Shown one piece after another: positions 35,858 through 43,309 of a stretch of DNA of 64,000 bases (positions are counted from its first letter, which is position 1; each line of letters begins with the position of its first letter). A program made the translations under genes and the position numbers. The stretch comes from JANJUB01 sp031386985. GTDB lineage: Bacteria; Armatimonadota; Fimbriimonadia; Fimbriimonadales; Fimbriimonadaceae. The stretch covers positions 121,900 through 185,899 of the forward strand of contig JANNCV010000032.1 in NCBI GenBank assembly GCA_031386985.1. Direction: 5' to 3'. The notes below the pieces were generated by a model. The model was not told the origin of the DNA. It saw only the letters and a program-made list of their open reading frames with translations, and made no database searches.

Positions 35858-37189
35858 ATGCTCGACACACTTACCCGGCGCATGGCGGGCATTTTCGCTG
35901 GCTTACGAAGCCGGGGCCGGATTACAGAAGACGATATCAATGAAGTGATGCGCGAAGTGCGAGTAGCCCTTCTCGAAGCCGACGTCAATTTCACCATCGC
36001 CAAACAGTTCATTGCAACGCTTAAAGAGCGTTGCGTTGGCGAGGAAGTCTTCACCAGCCTGTCCGCCGATCAAACCGTTATCAAGATTGTGCGTGATGAG
36101 CTAACCTCCCTCCTGGGTTCGGAGGCGAAAGCTTTTAACTGGTCTTCGGCTCCCCCGACCGTTGTTTTAATGTGCGGTCTGCAAGGATCAGGAAAGACGA
36201 CAACCTGCGCCAAGCTGGCGTTGTGGCTTACTAAGCAAGGCAAGAAACCGATGATGGCGGCTTGCGACTTGCAACGTCCGGCGGCGATAACTCAGCTTCA
36301 AGTTTTGGGAGACTCAGTAGGTGTCCCGGTATTTACGGGCGCGGCTGGTTTAACTCCGCCCCAGGTTGCCAAAGAGGCACTGGAGCGCTGCAAGCATCTT
36401 ATGCTCGATGTTCTGATCGTGGACACGGCGGGACGATTGCAGGTCGCCGAAGACCTGATGAAGGAGCTCAAACAGGTCAGCGATGCGGTGAAACCAACCG
36501 AGGTTTTCTTGGTTGTCGATTCAACAACGGGCCAGGAAGCGGTGAATGTGGCACAGGCGTTTCACGAGTTGGTCCCACTTACGGGTGCAATCTTTACAAA
36601 GCTTGATGGAGACACCCGCGGAGGGGCCGTTCTCTCGGTTCGGTCGGCAACCGGCGTTCCCGTTCGGTTCACCGGAATCGGCGAATCGGTGGATGCGCTT
36701 GAGCAGTTTCACCCAAACCGAATGGCCGAGCGAATCCTTGGATTTGGCGATGTGCTGGGAATCATCGAAAAGGCGGAACAAGCCATTGATAAGGATGAAG
36801 CCAAGGCGCTTGAAGGCAAGATTAAGTCAGGCGATTTGGACTTTAACGACATGCTATCCCAGTTTAAAACCATGCGCAAGATGGGCTCCATGAAGAACAT
36901 CATGAAGATGATTCCGGGCCTCGGGGCGCAAATCCCCCAGGAAGCCTTGGATCAAATGGACGACGGCCGCATCAACCGCATCGAAGCCATGATCCTTTCG
37001 ATGACGCCCAAGGAACGGCGCATCCCTGACTTGATAAATGGTTCACGCCGAAAGCGGATCGCCAAAGGCTCCGGTGCCTCGGTGGAGGACGTGAACAACC
37101 TGATCAAGCAACTTTACGAAATGCGAAGGCAGATGAAGGGCATGTTTAAAATGCAACAGAAAATGGCGAAATTTGGAAAGCGGCGGTAG
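35858..37189 (+). CDS. ffh: signal recognition particle GTPase Ffh (SRP54)
   Basis: 443 residues, standard length. The N domain (MLDTLTRRMAGIFAGLRSRG), the G domain with G1 GLQGSGKTTTCAKLA, the DLQRPAAITQL block, G3 DTAGRLQVAE and G4 TKLDGDTRGG, and the Met-rich M domain (FKTMRKMGSMKNIMKMIPG; RRQMKGMFKMQQKMAKFG) are all present. It binds signal sequences on nascent chains with SRP RNA and FtsY. rpsP and khpA lie downstream, a frequent bacterial arrangement (ffh-rpsP-khpA), but here a 21-bp tandem array and a separate promoter come between. Confidence 0.98.
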   Translation: MLDTLTRRMAGIFAGLRSRGRITEDDINEVMREVRVALLEADVNFTIAKQFIATLKERCVGEEVFTSLSADQTVIKIVRDELTSLLGSEAKAFNWSSAPPTVVLMCGLQGSGKTTTCAKLALWLTKQGKKPMMAACDLQRPAAITQLQVLGDSVGVPVFTGAAGLTPPQVAKEALERCKHLMLDVLIVDTAGRLQVAEDLMKELKQVSDAVKPTEVFLVVDSTTGQEAVNVAQAFHELVPLTGAIFTKLDGDTRGGAVLSVRSATGVPVRFTGIGESVDALEQFHPNRMAERILGFGDVLGIIEKAEQAIDKDEAKALEGKIKSGDLDFNDMLSQFKTMRKMGSMKNIMKMIPGLGAQIPQEALDQMDDGRINRIEAMILSMTPKERRIPDLINGSRRKRIAKGSGASVEDVNNLIKQLYEMRRQMKGMFKMQQKMAKFGKRR

Positions 37190-37234
37190 CCCGCATAAGC
37201 GTTGCAAAAGTGCCTCAGGGAACTCTCGCATCGG

Positions 37235-37414
37235 TTTATTGCCATCCTCAAAGCCATTATTGCCATCCTCCAAGCCTTTATTGCCATCCTCCAAACCTTT
37301 ATTGCCATCCTCCAAGCATTTATTGCCATGCTCTAAGCCTTTATTGCCATGCTCTAAGCCCTTATTGCCATGCTCTAAGCCTTTATTGCCATCCTTAAAA
37401 CCTTTGTTGCCATG
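37235..37414. repeat. 21-bp tandem repeat, eight copies, between ffh and rpsP
   Basis: Units of 21 bp start at 37235, 37256, 37277, 37298, 37319, 37340, 37361 and 37382, with a partial ninth to 37414. The consensus is TTTATTGCCATCCTCCAAGC plus C, and one variant carries GCTCTAAG. Copies are 80-100% alike. Stop-free frames exist on both strands, but none has an SD or ends sensibly. It lies 46 bp after the ffh stop and 94 bp before the rpsP -10 box. It shares only its 21-bp period, not its sequence, with the array at 27146. Confidence 0.93.
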
Positions 37415-37507
37415 AACAGCGGCTTGGGCGATGGTGTTAGGGCTTTCGGAGCTAACCACCGGAACTTGGTCGGATGCCTAGCCTGTGAAACTCATCCCAA
37501 TCCTAGG

Positions 37508-37598
37508 TATACTCCCGGTTCACTTGGGAAAGTGGCGTAGCCGCTTCCGCCGCTCTTCGGAGCGTGCCCCCCAGAGGAACCAAGGAGAAATATACTGA
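37508..37598 (+). promoter_or_regulatory. rpsP promoter and leader with a UUCG hairpin
   Basis: TATACT (37508-37513) with a weak -35 (GTGAAA) 17 bp upstream would start RNA near 37520. The leader contains CGCTC-TTCG-GAGCG (37551-37564), a stable tetraloop hairpin, and the SD AAGGAG (37582-37587). Confidence 0.5.
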
Positions 37599-38186
37599 AT
37601 GGTCAAAATTCGCTTGCGCCGAATTGGAACGAAGGCGCGCCCCTTTTATCGTGTAGTTGTAGCATCGGATAAAGCCGGCCGCAACGGTCGCTTTGTTGAA
37701 ATCATCGGAGTTTACAATCCGGTCACAAAGCCCAAAGTCTTAAAGATTGACGAAGAGCGAGCCCTTTATTGGCTCCGGCTCGGCGCTCAACCCTCGGAAA
37801 CCACCGCGATCTTGCTGAACAAGGAGGGCATTCTTGAGAAGTTTCTCACCGAACGTCCGACCAAGCGAAAAGATTACAAGTTCTTGGATAAGCGCACCGC
37901 CGCAACTTCAGTTGCATCGGTGATGGACGCCAAGGCCGCTCCCGTAGCCGAGCCCGTGCCAGTTGCGGCACCGGTTGCCGAGCCCGTAGTCGAAGCTCCA
38001 GTTGAAGCCGTTGTGGAAGAAGCCCCGGTAGCCGAGGCCCCGGTTGAAGAAGTACCCGTAGAGGAAGCCCCCGTCGAAGAGACCGTGGTTGAGGCTGCGG
38101 TTGAAGCACCGGCGGAGGAAGCAGCTGTCGAAGAAACCGTCGCCGTTGAAGAAGCCACCGCCGAAGAGGGCGTGAAGACAGAATGA
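37599..38186 (+). CDS. rpsP: 30S ribosomal protein S16 with a long acidic C-terminal tail
   Basis: 195 residues, about twice the usual S16. Residues 1-90 are canonical (MVKIRLRRIGTKARPFYRVV; GRFVEIIGVYNPVTKP; YWLRLGAQPSETTAILL). From about residue 108 to the end the protein is almost only Ala, Val, Glu and Pro (repeats of VEEAPVEE type), strongly acidic and probably disordered. Similar tails occur on L22 and L16 in this window. The stop overlaps the khpA start by 4 bp (ATGA), so the two are coupled. Confidence 0.97.
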   Translation: MVKIRLRRIGTKARPFYRVVVASDKAGRNGRFVEIIGVYNPVTKPKVLKIDEERALYWLRLGAQPSETTAILLNKEGILEKFLTERPTKRKDYKFLDKRTAATSVASVMDAKAAPVAEPVPVAAPVAEPVVEAPVEAVVEEAPVAEAPVEEVPVEEAPVEETVVEAAVEAPAEEAAVEETVAVEEATAEEGVKTE

Positions 38187-38425
38187 GCTATTTACCCCTA
38201 GTTGAAACGATCATTACAGGTTTGGTTGACAATCCCGGTTCCGTCGAAATTCGCGAAGAACTTGACGGTCATACCCGCACCTTCATTGTGAAAGTTGCTG
38301 CCGAGGATACAGGCAAAGTGATCGGCAAATCCGGTCGAGTCGTTTCTGCGATTCGCCAGGTTGTAAGCGCGGTCGCGTCTAAGAGCAGAGAGAGAGCCTT
38401 TATCAAGATTGATACAGACGATTAG
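38183..38425 (+). CDS. khpA: KhpA-type KH-domain RNA-binding protein
   Basis: 80 residues: MSYLPLVETIITGLVDNPGS, then a KH core with the GxxG loop GKSG (VIGKSGRVVSAIRQVVSAVA). KhpA (YlqC) works with KhpB/EloR in RNA binding linked to cell division and sRNA regulation in other bacteria. It sits in its usual place behind rpsP and overlaps it by 4 bp. A perfect hairpin follows 16 bp after the stop. Confidence 0.95.
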   Translation: MSYLPLVETIITGLVDNPGSVEIREELDGHTRTFIVKVAAEDTGKVIGKSGRVVSAIRQVVSAVASKSRERAFIKIDTDD

Positions 38426-38441
38426 TTCGCCGGGTTTTTTG

Positions 38442-38479
38442 ATAGGTCTTATAGGTCGAGTAGGACCTATAAGACCTAT
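38442..38479. terminator. perfect 16-bp hairpin between khpA and the translin gene
   Basis: ATAGGTCTTATAGGTC (38442-38457) pairs exactly with GACCTATAAGACCTAT (38464-38479) around GAGTAG, followed by TTTTC. Each arm is itself a doubled ATAGGTC. It sits between convergent genes and probably terminates khpA transcription; it may also act as a repeat element. Confidence 0.7.
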
Positions 38480-38481
38480 TT

Positions 38482-39123
38482 TCAATTTAAGGCATCGCGC
38501 GTTGCTTGGAGTTCAACGACCAACGCTCGTTGCGTTGCGCTCATCGTAAGATCGCTTCGAGTTCGCTCAATCACCGCCCGGAGCGCGTCACACGTTCGCC
38601 GCAAGCCACCCGTCATCGTATCAGCAAAGTCAAATGTGATCAGGTCGTCGTAGATTGTTTCCATCGCGACGAGAATGTTCTCGGCTTCGGTGGTTGAACC
38701 GCGGCGCATTTCATCCAGAGCAAACCGTCGCACTTCCGAGGCCGCCTCTCCCATTCCATTTAGATAAGCCATGACTCCGCAACCCAGTTCTTCCGGCGTG
38801 GGCCAGTCTCGGCCCCTTACGATGGCATAAGTGGCGTGGGCCTCAACGAGCTCTTTCTCCGCATCGTGCAAGTAGCCCGCATAATACAGCTCGCCATGCT
38901 CACGAAGCGCCGCCCTGGTCTCATTAGCGATAAGCCGCGCTTCCGCGAGTAACTTCTCTGCCTCTTCAAACTGATGCCGATGAATGTGCCGGATTGCCTT
39001 GGCAGAATGCTGGATCAAGCTCCGACACTTCGTTAATCCGAACTCTCTGGCTACGTGCATTTCCTGCGATTTCTCTTTGATATCCTGAACAATTTCATCC
39101 CAAGTCATAGCAGAAGAATACAT
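38482..39123 (-). CDS. translin family protein
   Basis: 213 all-helical residues. The line-up of conserved translin features is good: RSLIQHSAKAIRHIHRHQFE, the EKELVEAHATYAIVRGRDWP block (EYVEA-like), PTPEELGCGVMAYLNGMGEA, EVRRFALDEMRRGSTTEAEN, and GGLRRTCDALRAVIERTRSDL at the end. Translins bind single-stranded nucleic acids and, with TRAX, form the C3PO ribonuclease in eukaryotes; archaeal and some bacterial homologues exist. The ATG at 39123 is used because GAGGAA lies 10 nt upstream; an ATG at 39108 is possible. The gene is divergent from the pseudopilin gene with a 41-bp gap. Confidence 0.85.
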   Translation of the reverse strand: MYSSAMTWDEIVQDIKEKSQEMHVAREFGLTKCRSLIQHSAKAIRHIHRHQFEEAEKLLAEARLIANETRAALREHGELYYAGYLHDAEKELVEAHATYAIVRGRDWPTPEELGCGVMAYLNGMGEAASEVRRFALDEMRRGSTTEAENILVAMETIYDDLITFDFADTMTGGLRRTCDALRAVIERTRSDLTMSATQRALVVELQATRDALN

Positions 39124-39152
39124 GATGAACGGTTTCCTCGTGAAATCGGTCG

Positions 39153-39158
39153 TACAAT
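39153..39158 (+). promoter_or_regulatory. -10 box (TACAAT) of the pseudopilin gene, leaderless geometry
   Basis: GTACAAT ends 6 nt before the ATG at 39165, without an SD. Confidence 0.5.
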
Positions 39159-39164
39159 ATAGAG

Positions 39165-39962
39165 ATGCGACGCGCTTTTACTTTGATTGAGTTGCTAGTG
39201 GTTATCGCGATCATAGCGATTTTGGCGGCAATTTTATTCCCGGTTTTTGCCTCGGCCAAGGAAGCCGCGAAGCAGGCCGCATGCGCACAGCACTTTCGCC
39301 AGATTGGAATGGCGTGCCAACTTTACCTAGCGGATAACGATGACACTTGGGTTCCTATGGTCACTTATGACCCTCTCGCGGGTTTTGCGAATCAGGAAAT
39401 GTGGCTCGGATACGATAACAATAATTCCGGATTGAATGGTGGCTTTTACGGTGTTGTTTACGAAGCGGCAGTGAATCCGATTCGGCCAGGCAAGATTGAC
39501 CACTACCTTAAGAGCACGCAAATTCGTCGTTGTCCGAGCATGCCCTCGGACTGGCAGGTTGCGTATGCGATCAACTTCTTTCATCCCACCACTGGGTCGG
39601 CGTACTACGCTACAAATCCGGCAGCTTCTGGCAATGAATATGGCCCTTCGGTTCGCACTCTTTCGACCGCTCCGGATGGGAGTTTCACGGCGACGGGCGC
39701 AAGTGACTCGGAAATGGAGGAAACTGCTCGAACTCTCGTGGCCTGGGAACACAAAGCGATTGTCCCGGCGTGTAACTTTCTACAGGGCCCGGACTGGTTC
39801 AATTCACCGCCTGACGTTGCTTCGCTTCGAGATCACTTTCATTTCTTGCATCGCGGGGGTTCAAACGCGATTTGGGGCGATACTCACACCAAACGGCTGA
39901 CCTACGGGCAACTTCGGCGGCCCTATTTCTCTTGCCAAAAGGGCATCTATCCGAACTGGTAG
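39165..39962 (+). CDS. type IV pilin-like protein with prepilin cleavage motif
   Basis: 265 residues. The N-terminus MRRAFTLIELLVVIAIIAIL is a class III prepilin signal, cleaved before Phe by PilD, with Glu at mature position 5. It continues FPVFASAKEAAKQAACAQHF, a pattern very common in Armatimonadota. The globular part has GMACQLYLADNDDTWVPM and ends with the HRGGSNAIWGDTHTKRLTYG block (H-x9-DG-like) of DUF1559-type pseudopilins. A role in a type II secretion or type IV pilus-like system is likely. No pilus machinery genes are adjacent. It converges with folP 7 bp away. Confidence 0.93.
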   Translation: MRRAFTLIELLVVIAIIAILAAILFPVFASAKEAAKQAACAQHFRQIGMACQLYLADNDDTWVPMVTYDPLAGFANQEMWLGYDNNNSGLNGGFYGVVYEAAVNPIRPGKIDHYLKSTQIRRCPSMPSDWQVAYAINFFHPTTGSAYYATNPAASGNEYGPSVRTLSTAPDGSFTATGASDSEMEETARTLVAWEHKAIVPACNFLQGPDWFNSPPDVASLRDHFHFLHRGGSNAIWGDTHTKRLTYGQLRRPYFSCQKGIYPNW

Positions 39963-39969
39963 AGAATTT

Positions 39970-40779
39970 TTACATCAAGGCCGCGGCGACATCTAGGGCG
40001 CGCCGGGTCGCCTTCACGTCATGCACTCGCAGAATCCGGGCTCCCCGCATCATCGCTACGATTGCCCCGGCAATCGAGCCCTCCAGCCGCTCATCAATCG
40101 GAGCATTCCCTAGGAGCTGTCCAATCAGCGATTTACGACTTACGCCGACGACGACGGGATAACCGCTCGCCGAAAACGACTCCACGCTCTTCAGCAGCGA
40201 AATGTTCTGCTCCAAGGTTTTTCCAAACCCGATCCCTGGATCAATCCAAATCCTTTCCGCCGACAATCCGGCATCCTCGGCCCGCGTTGCTTGCCGCATG
40301 AGGAACGCCCGAACATCTTTGACAACATCATCGTATTGCGGGTTCTCTTGCATCGTTCGCGGTTCACCAAGCATGTGCATGATGCAAACGTGACACTGCG
40401 ACCCTACGCAAACTTCAAGCATTTTTTCCGCTCGAAGTCCATTCACATCATTCACCATGAATGCCCCAGAATCCAAAGCGCGCGAGGCAACTTCGGGCTT
40501 CATGGTGTCTATGCTTGTTGGAAACCCAAGTTTAGAGAGCCCTTCAATGACCGGTATTGTCCGCTCAAGCTCCATTTCGAGGCCGACTGGACTGGAACCT
40601 GGCCGAGTGCTTTCGCCGCCGACATCCACAAGGTCAGCCCCCTCACCCATCATCTGCCTAGCCGCTTCGATTGCCTCGACAGCGGACCCATATCTAGCCC
40701 CATCGCTAAAACTGTCAGGAGTAACATTTAGAATCGCCATCACCGCCGGACGCGAAGCGGGGAGTTTGAAGTCAATCAT
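39970..40779 (-). CDS. folP: dihydropteroate synthase
   Basis: 269 residues, normal length. DHPS motifs are complete: AILNVTPDSFSDG, DLVDVGGESTRPGS, SIDTMKPEVASRALDSGA, VNDVNGL, CIMHMLGEPRTMQ, WIDPGIGFGKT and VVVGVSRKSLIG, and the C-terminal LRVHDVKATRRALDVA. It joins p-aminobenzoate to the pterin diphosphate in folate synthesis and is the sulfonamide target. The start overlaps the cutC stop by 4 bp (ATGA), so the pair is one operon. Confidence 0.97.
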   Translation of the reverse strand: MIDFKLPASRPAVMAILNVTPDSFSDGARYGSAVEAIEAARQMMGEGADLVDVGGESTRPGSSPVGLEMELERTIPVIEGLSKLGFPTSIDTMKPEVASRALDSGAFMVNDVNGLRAEKMLEVCVGSQCHVCIMHMLGEPRTMQENPQYDDVVKDVRAFLMRQATRAEDAGLSAERIWIDPGIGFGKTLEQNISLLKSVESFSASGYPVVVGVSRKSLIGQLLGNAPIDERLEGSIAGAIVAMMRGARILRVHDVKATRRALDVAAALM

Positions 40780-41495
40780 TCGAATGAACGGACGATTTCA
40801 ACCACGCCTCTGATGCAAGCCTCGTCAACTTCAAGGTGGTTACCGTAATTCACAGGTTTATTGAGGCGAGAAGTTGGGTCCCATGCTTCGTTGAACGGGC
40901 CAAAGTGAATGCACTGGGGGTTGAGTTCGGTTAGAACGTGGCGAACGTTTTCGGGGCGAATCCCTTCGCAGGGTTGCACTTCAATCCGTCCCTGGGCAAT
41001 CCTCATGATCTCGCGCAGGGTTGGAACGCCTTCGGTGATCGTCTTTGTTTGGCCGCTGGTCAGAACCCGGTTAACTCCGGCGCTTACCAAATCTTGGACG
41101 GCGGCGAGCGGGTCAGGCGTGACGTCAAAAGCGCGGTGACACATTGTCTTCATCTCCCCCGCTCGCTCGGCTAGCAAACCCATCCGCTCAACATCTATGC
41201 GACCATCCTCAAGCAAAACCCCAAAAACGACCCCATCTGCTCCGAGCTCGCCGAAAAAGTCAACGTCAGACAGCATCGAGTTAAACTCTGGCTCGGAGTA
41301 GAAAAAGCCACCTTCGCGGGGGCGGATCATGACCATAATCGGCAGAGATGTTGCCAACCGAGCAGCTTTGAACAAACCCGGCGACGGCGTAACTCCCCCG
41401 GCTACAATTCCCGCGCAGAGTTCAATTCGATCAGCGCCTGCTCGCTCAATTGCTTCGCAATCTCGCGCCGAACATCCTACAACTTCAACAATCAC
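40776..41495 (-). CDS. cutC: CutC family protein
   Basis: 239 residues with a GTG start at 41495 (MIVEVVGCSARDCEAIERAG). CutC hallmarks: GADRIELCAGIVAGGVTPSPG, IMVMIRPREGGFFYSEPEF, GADGVVFGVLLEDGRID and TMCHRAFDV, all on a TIM barrel. The family was named for copper homeostasis, but its enzymatic activity is unknown. It is co-transcribed with folP downstream. The promoter region faces the small-RNA locus that starts about 45 bp away on the other strand. Confidence 0.95.
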   Translation of the reverse strand: MIVEVVGCSARDCEAIERAGADRIELCAGIVAGGVTPSPGLFKAARLATSLPIMVMIRPREGGFFYSEPEFNSMLSDVDFFGELGADGVVFGVLLEDGRIDVERMGLLAERAGEMKTMCHRAFDVTPDPLAAVQDLVSAGVNRVLTSGQTKTITEGVPTLREIMRIAQGRIEVQPCEGIRPENVRHVLTELNPQCIHFGPFNEAWDPTSRLNKPVNYGNHLEVDEACIRGVVEIVRSFE

Positions 41496-41538
41496 GCTTA
41501 GATTGTGACGATGATGAACCTTTTTGGGCTGAGAATCG

Positions 41539-41544
41539 TATAAT
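41539..41544 (+). promoter_or_regulatory. -10 box (TATAAT) of the small transcription unit
   Basis: A consensus TATAAT with no clear -35; transcription would start near 41551, exactly where the first hairpin begins. Confidence 0.5.
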
Positions 41545-41608
41545 GAAGTGTGAGCCGCTAAAACTGCGGCTCATAAAAATTAAACCCAAATCGGAGGTGG
41601 TGTAATTT

Positions 41609-41653
41609 ATGACAAATGAACAACAAACAGGCCAGGGAGGTCGCGGGTTTTAG
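41609..41653 (+). CDS. 14-residue micro-ORF with a strong SD
   Basis: The ORF encodes MTNEQQTGQGGRGF and stops at TAG (41651-41653). GGAGGTG (41593-41599) is a full-length SD match 9 nt before the ATG, stronger than at most genes here. The last codons form the 5' arm of the 9-bp stem CCAGGGAGG/CCTCCCTGG, so a translating ribosome would open that structure. It could be a microprotein, a leader-type peptide or an RNA whose translation has a regulatory purpose. No homologue is known to me. Confidence 0.45.
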   Translation: MTNEQQTGQGGRGF

Positions 41654-41714
41654 CCCCACGACTAACCAGGCGTGGGTTGAGTTATGAACCCATCCTCCCT
41701 GGTTTAACCTAAAA

Positions 41715-41745
41715 ATAAAAGCCCCGATCTAATCGGGGCTTTTAT
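41715..41745. terminator. 14-bp symmetric terminator
   Basis: ATAAAAGCCCCGAT (41715-41728) pairs perfectly with ATCGGGGCTTTTAT (41732-41745) around a 3-nt loop. A- and T-rich flanks make it work in both directions. It ends the small transcription unit and lies 66 bp beyond the end of the PpiC gene. Confidence 0.85.
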
Positions 41746-41811
41746 GCGAGTGACGGGGACGGGCATCGCTAAACAGCTTTCAGATCCCCCCGATTCCCGG
41801 TCCCCGATACC

Positions 41812-42771
41812 CTACCCCCCGTCCCTAATCACAACATCAATGAACTTCTTATATGCATCATCAAACTCCTTCTGAGTGATGCTTATCTGAGCTTTTTTGC
41901 GCATAGCAATCATATCCTGCCTAACGTTATTCTTGATACTTCCTCGCGTGAGCATGATTTCTTTGCGGATGATTTTCTTTAGCGTGGCGTCGAGCGGACG
42001 AGCCTTTTCGGGGTCAGCCGCAACGAGCATGAACTTGACTCGAGTCTTGTCGCCGATCAGCCATTCCGTTATTCCCCCCACCTTAATCTTGTCAATTTCG
42101 CTTTGGACAATCAGAGCCAGCTCGTGATACGGTCGCCTTCCAAACTCGCCGCCAGTTGCGGCGGAAACATCTAGGCTTCGAGCTTTGGCTACATCAGCGA
42201 ACGACTTGCCCGCGGCTAAATCGTTATCAACAGCTTTAGCTTTTTCCTCGGTGTCCACGGCGATCACCTTAAGGGTGACCATTTTTGGAGTTGAATAGAT
42301 AGAAGAATTCTTCGTGTAAAACTCGGCAACTTCGGCATCGGTGACGGTGACACCGAATGCCGTTAGCCTAAACGTTGCCAATCGCACCTTCGTTTGATAG
42401 TCCAGTTCGGCAAGCGATTGCCCGGTATCAAGAAAGTTCTTCTGGAAGTTCGGATTCACCGCGAGTTCAAAGGCGATTTCGTCTTTGATTTCGGCAGCCG
42501 AAGGCAACACGCCTTTATCTTTCGCCATCTGAAGAATCAAACGCTCGGTAACGAGCTGTTCGATCGTAAGCAAACCCGGCGGAAATTCGGCGAATCCGTT
42601 GCCAAGTTGCTTGCCAACTCCAGGCAGGAATTCCATACGCCGATAGTATTCCGAACCCTTGATTTCTTCGCCATTGATCACGACGATGGTTGAAGTGAGA
42701 TCAACCTGGGCGGCAGCGTGAGCAAGGGCGAGCGCGCCGAAAACGAATGTAAAAACTGATCGAACCTTCAA
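41812..42771 (-). CDS. exported PpiC/SurA-like peptidyl-prolyl isomerase
   Basis: 319 residues with a TTG start at 42771 preceded by GGAGG (9 nt gap) and a signal peptide (MKVRSVFTFVFGALALAHAA). A SurA-like helical N-domain (GFAEFPPGLLTIEQLVTERL; AAEIKDEIAFELAVNPNFQ) precedes a parvulin PPIC domain (~165-255: KMVTLKVIAVDTEEKAKAVD, FADVAKARSLDVSAATGGEF). A helical C-terminus rich in Lys/Asp follows. It probably assists folding of exported proteins. The parvulin core is somewhat diverged (the usual GGDLG appears as GGEFG), so isomerase activity is likely but not certain. Confidence 0.85.
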   Translation of the reverse strand: MKVRSVFTFVFGALALAHAAAQVDLTSTIVVINGEEIKGSEYYRRMEFLPGVGKQLGNGFAEFPPGLLTIEQLVTERLILQMAKDKGVLPSAAEIKDEIAFELAVNPNFQKNFLDTGQSLAELDYQTKVRLATFRLTAFGVTVTDAEVAEFYTKNSSIYSTPKMVTLKVIAVDTEEKAKAVDNDLAAGKSFADVAKARSLDVSAATGGEFGRRPYHELALIVQSEIDKIKVGGITEWLIGDKTRVKFMLVAADPEKARPLDATLKKIIRKEIMLTRGSIKNNVRQDMIAMRKKAQISITQKEFDDAYKKFIDVVIRDGG

Positions 42772-42924
42772 ACTGAAAAACCTCCGGGCAAGAGTGTGCC
42801 CTTTCTAAATACGATAGACGATCCACGAATGCCGCCGCTTTGGGCATTTCTGCGTAAGCTTTTCAGCAGAGCGTAAGGTGCGAGGACCACAAAGCCTTCC
42901 AATCCTTAAAAGGTGCCGGAGAGA

Positions 42925-43035
42925 TTAACTCGGCGACAACGCCGCGATTATGCGTTTGAAGCCTTTGCGCTTTGCAATTTCCAAAGGGGTTTCGGCAATG
43001 GCCCCTGCCGCTGTAACTTGGATGTAGCCTATCGC
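42925..43035 (-). pseudogene. ankyrin-repeat gene fragment
   Basis: A short stop-bounded frame reads AIGYIQVTAAGAIAETPLEI and AKRKGFKRIIAAL, the second half of a typical ankyrin repeat (TPLEIAKxKGxxxIIxxL). There is no start codon or SD and the sequence upstream is an IS-like remnant, so this is the leftover 3' end of an ankyrin gene cut by an insertion or deletion. Confidence 0.55.
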
Positions 43036-43246
43036 ACTCTTTCAACCCACATCCTCACGGTGTTCCTCGAAACCCCATACTCCCTAGCTGCTCCCGAAAT
43101 GGATAGCTCTCCAACCGCAATCCTCAGAACCATCTGCTTTACGTAACTGCATTTTTGTTACCTCCTGAAACGGCACTCTTAACACCTCCAAGGTGGTAAG
43201 TATGTGTTGTCAGAAAGTGGTAAGCATGTGTGTTGTCTTCTTACAC
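43029..43246 (-). mobile_element. decayed 5' end of an insertion sequence (HTH transposase remnant)
   Basis: On the minus strand a TGTAAG end (~43246) is followed by two direct repeats (CATGCTTACCACTTTCTGAC and ACATACTTACCACCTTGGAG). AGGAGG (43161-43166) and an ATG at 43152 come next. Removing one A in the AAA at codon 5 gives MQLRKQMVLRIAVGELSISG followed by AAREYGVSRNTVRMWVERVR, a helix-turn-helix of the type that begins IS481-like transposases; then TAG. The catalytic part is missing and has been replaced by ankyrin-fragment sequence. The family assignment is tentative. Confidence 0.55.
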
Positions 43247-43309
43247 GCAATGTGGCACGTGTAAGAGGACGCCTTTCAATGTGGCGCGAGGACGCGGAGC
43301 TGCCGTAAA

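Larger units (their letters stand above)
41551..41745 (+). ncRNA. candidate small structured RNA (about 195 nt)
   Basis: Bounded by TATAAT upstream and a 14-bp terminator downstream, the unit has a 5' hairpin (TGAGCCGC 41551-41558 with GCGGCTCA 41566-41573), then an SD and a 14-codon ORF. The 3' half folds as nested stems: CCAGGGAGG 41632-41640 with CCTCCCTGG 41694-41702; GGGTT 41645-41649 with AACCC 41687-41691; and CCCACG 41655-41660 with CGTGGG 41671-41676. The outer stem overlaps the end of the ORF. Both neighbours are on the minus strand, so it does not precede a gene. I do not recognise it as tmRNA, 6S, RNase P or SRP RNA, nor as any riboswitch. Confidence 0.55.

Noticed and set aside
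37235..37414. Possible CRISPR array
   Set aside because: Units are directly adjacent with no spacers and there are no cas genes in the window.
37043..37459. Minus-strand ORF of 138 residues with GNKGLEH heptads (and plus-strand SSKPLLP heptads)
   Set aside because: It is created by the 21-bp array, overlaps ffh in antisense, has no SD and several frames are open at once, as any stop-free 21-bp unit would give.
41539..41745. Idea that the small transcription unit is an attenuator of a biosynthetic operon
   Set aside because: There is no plus-strand gene behind it up to 43310; both neighbours are on the minus strand.
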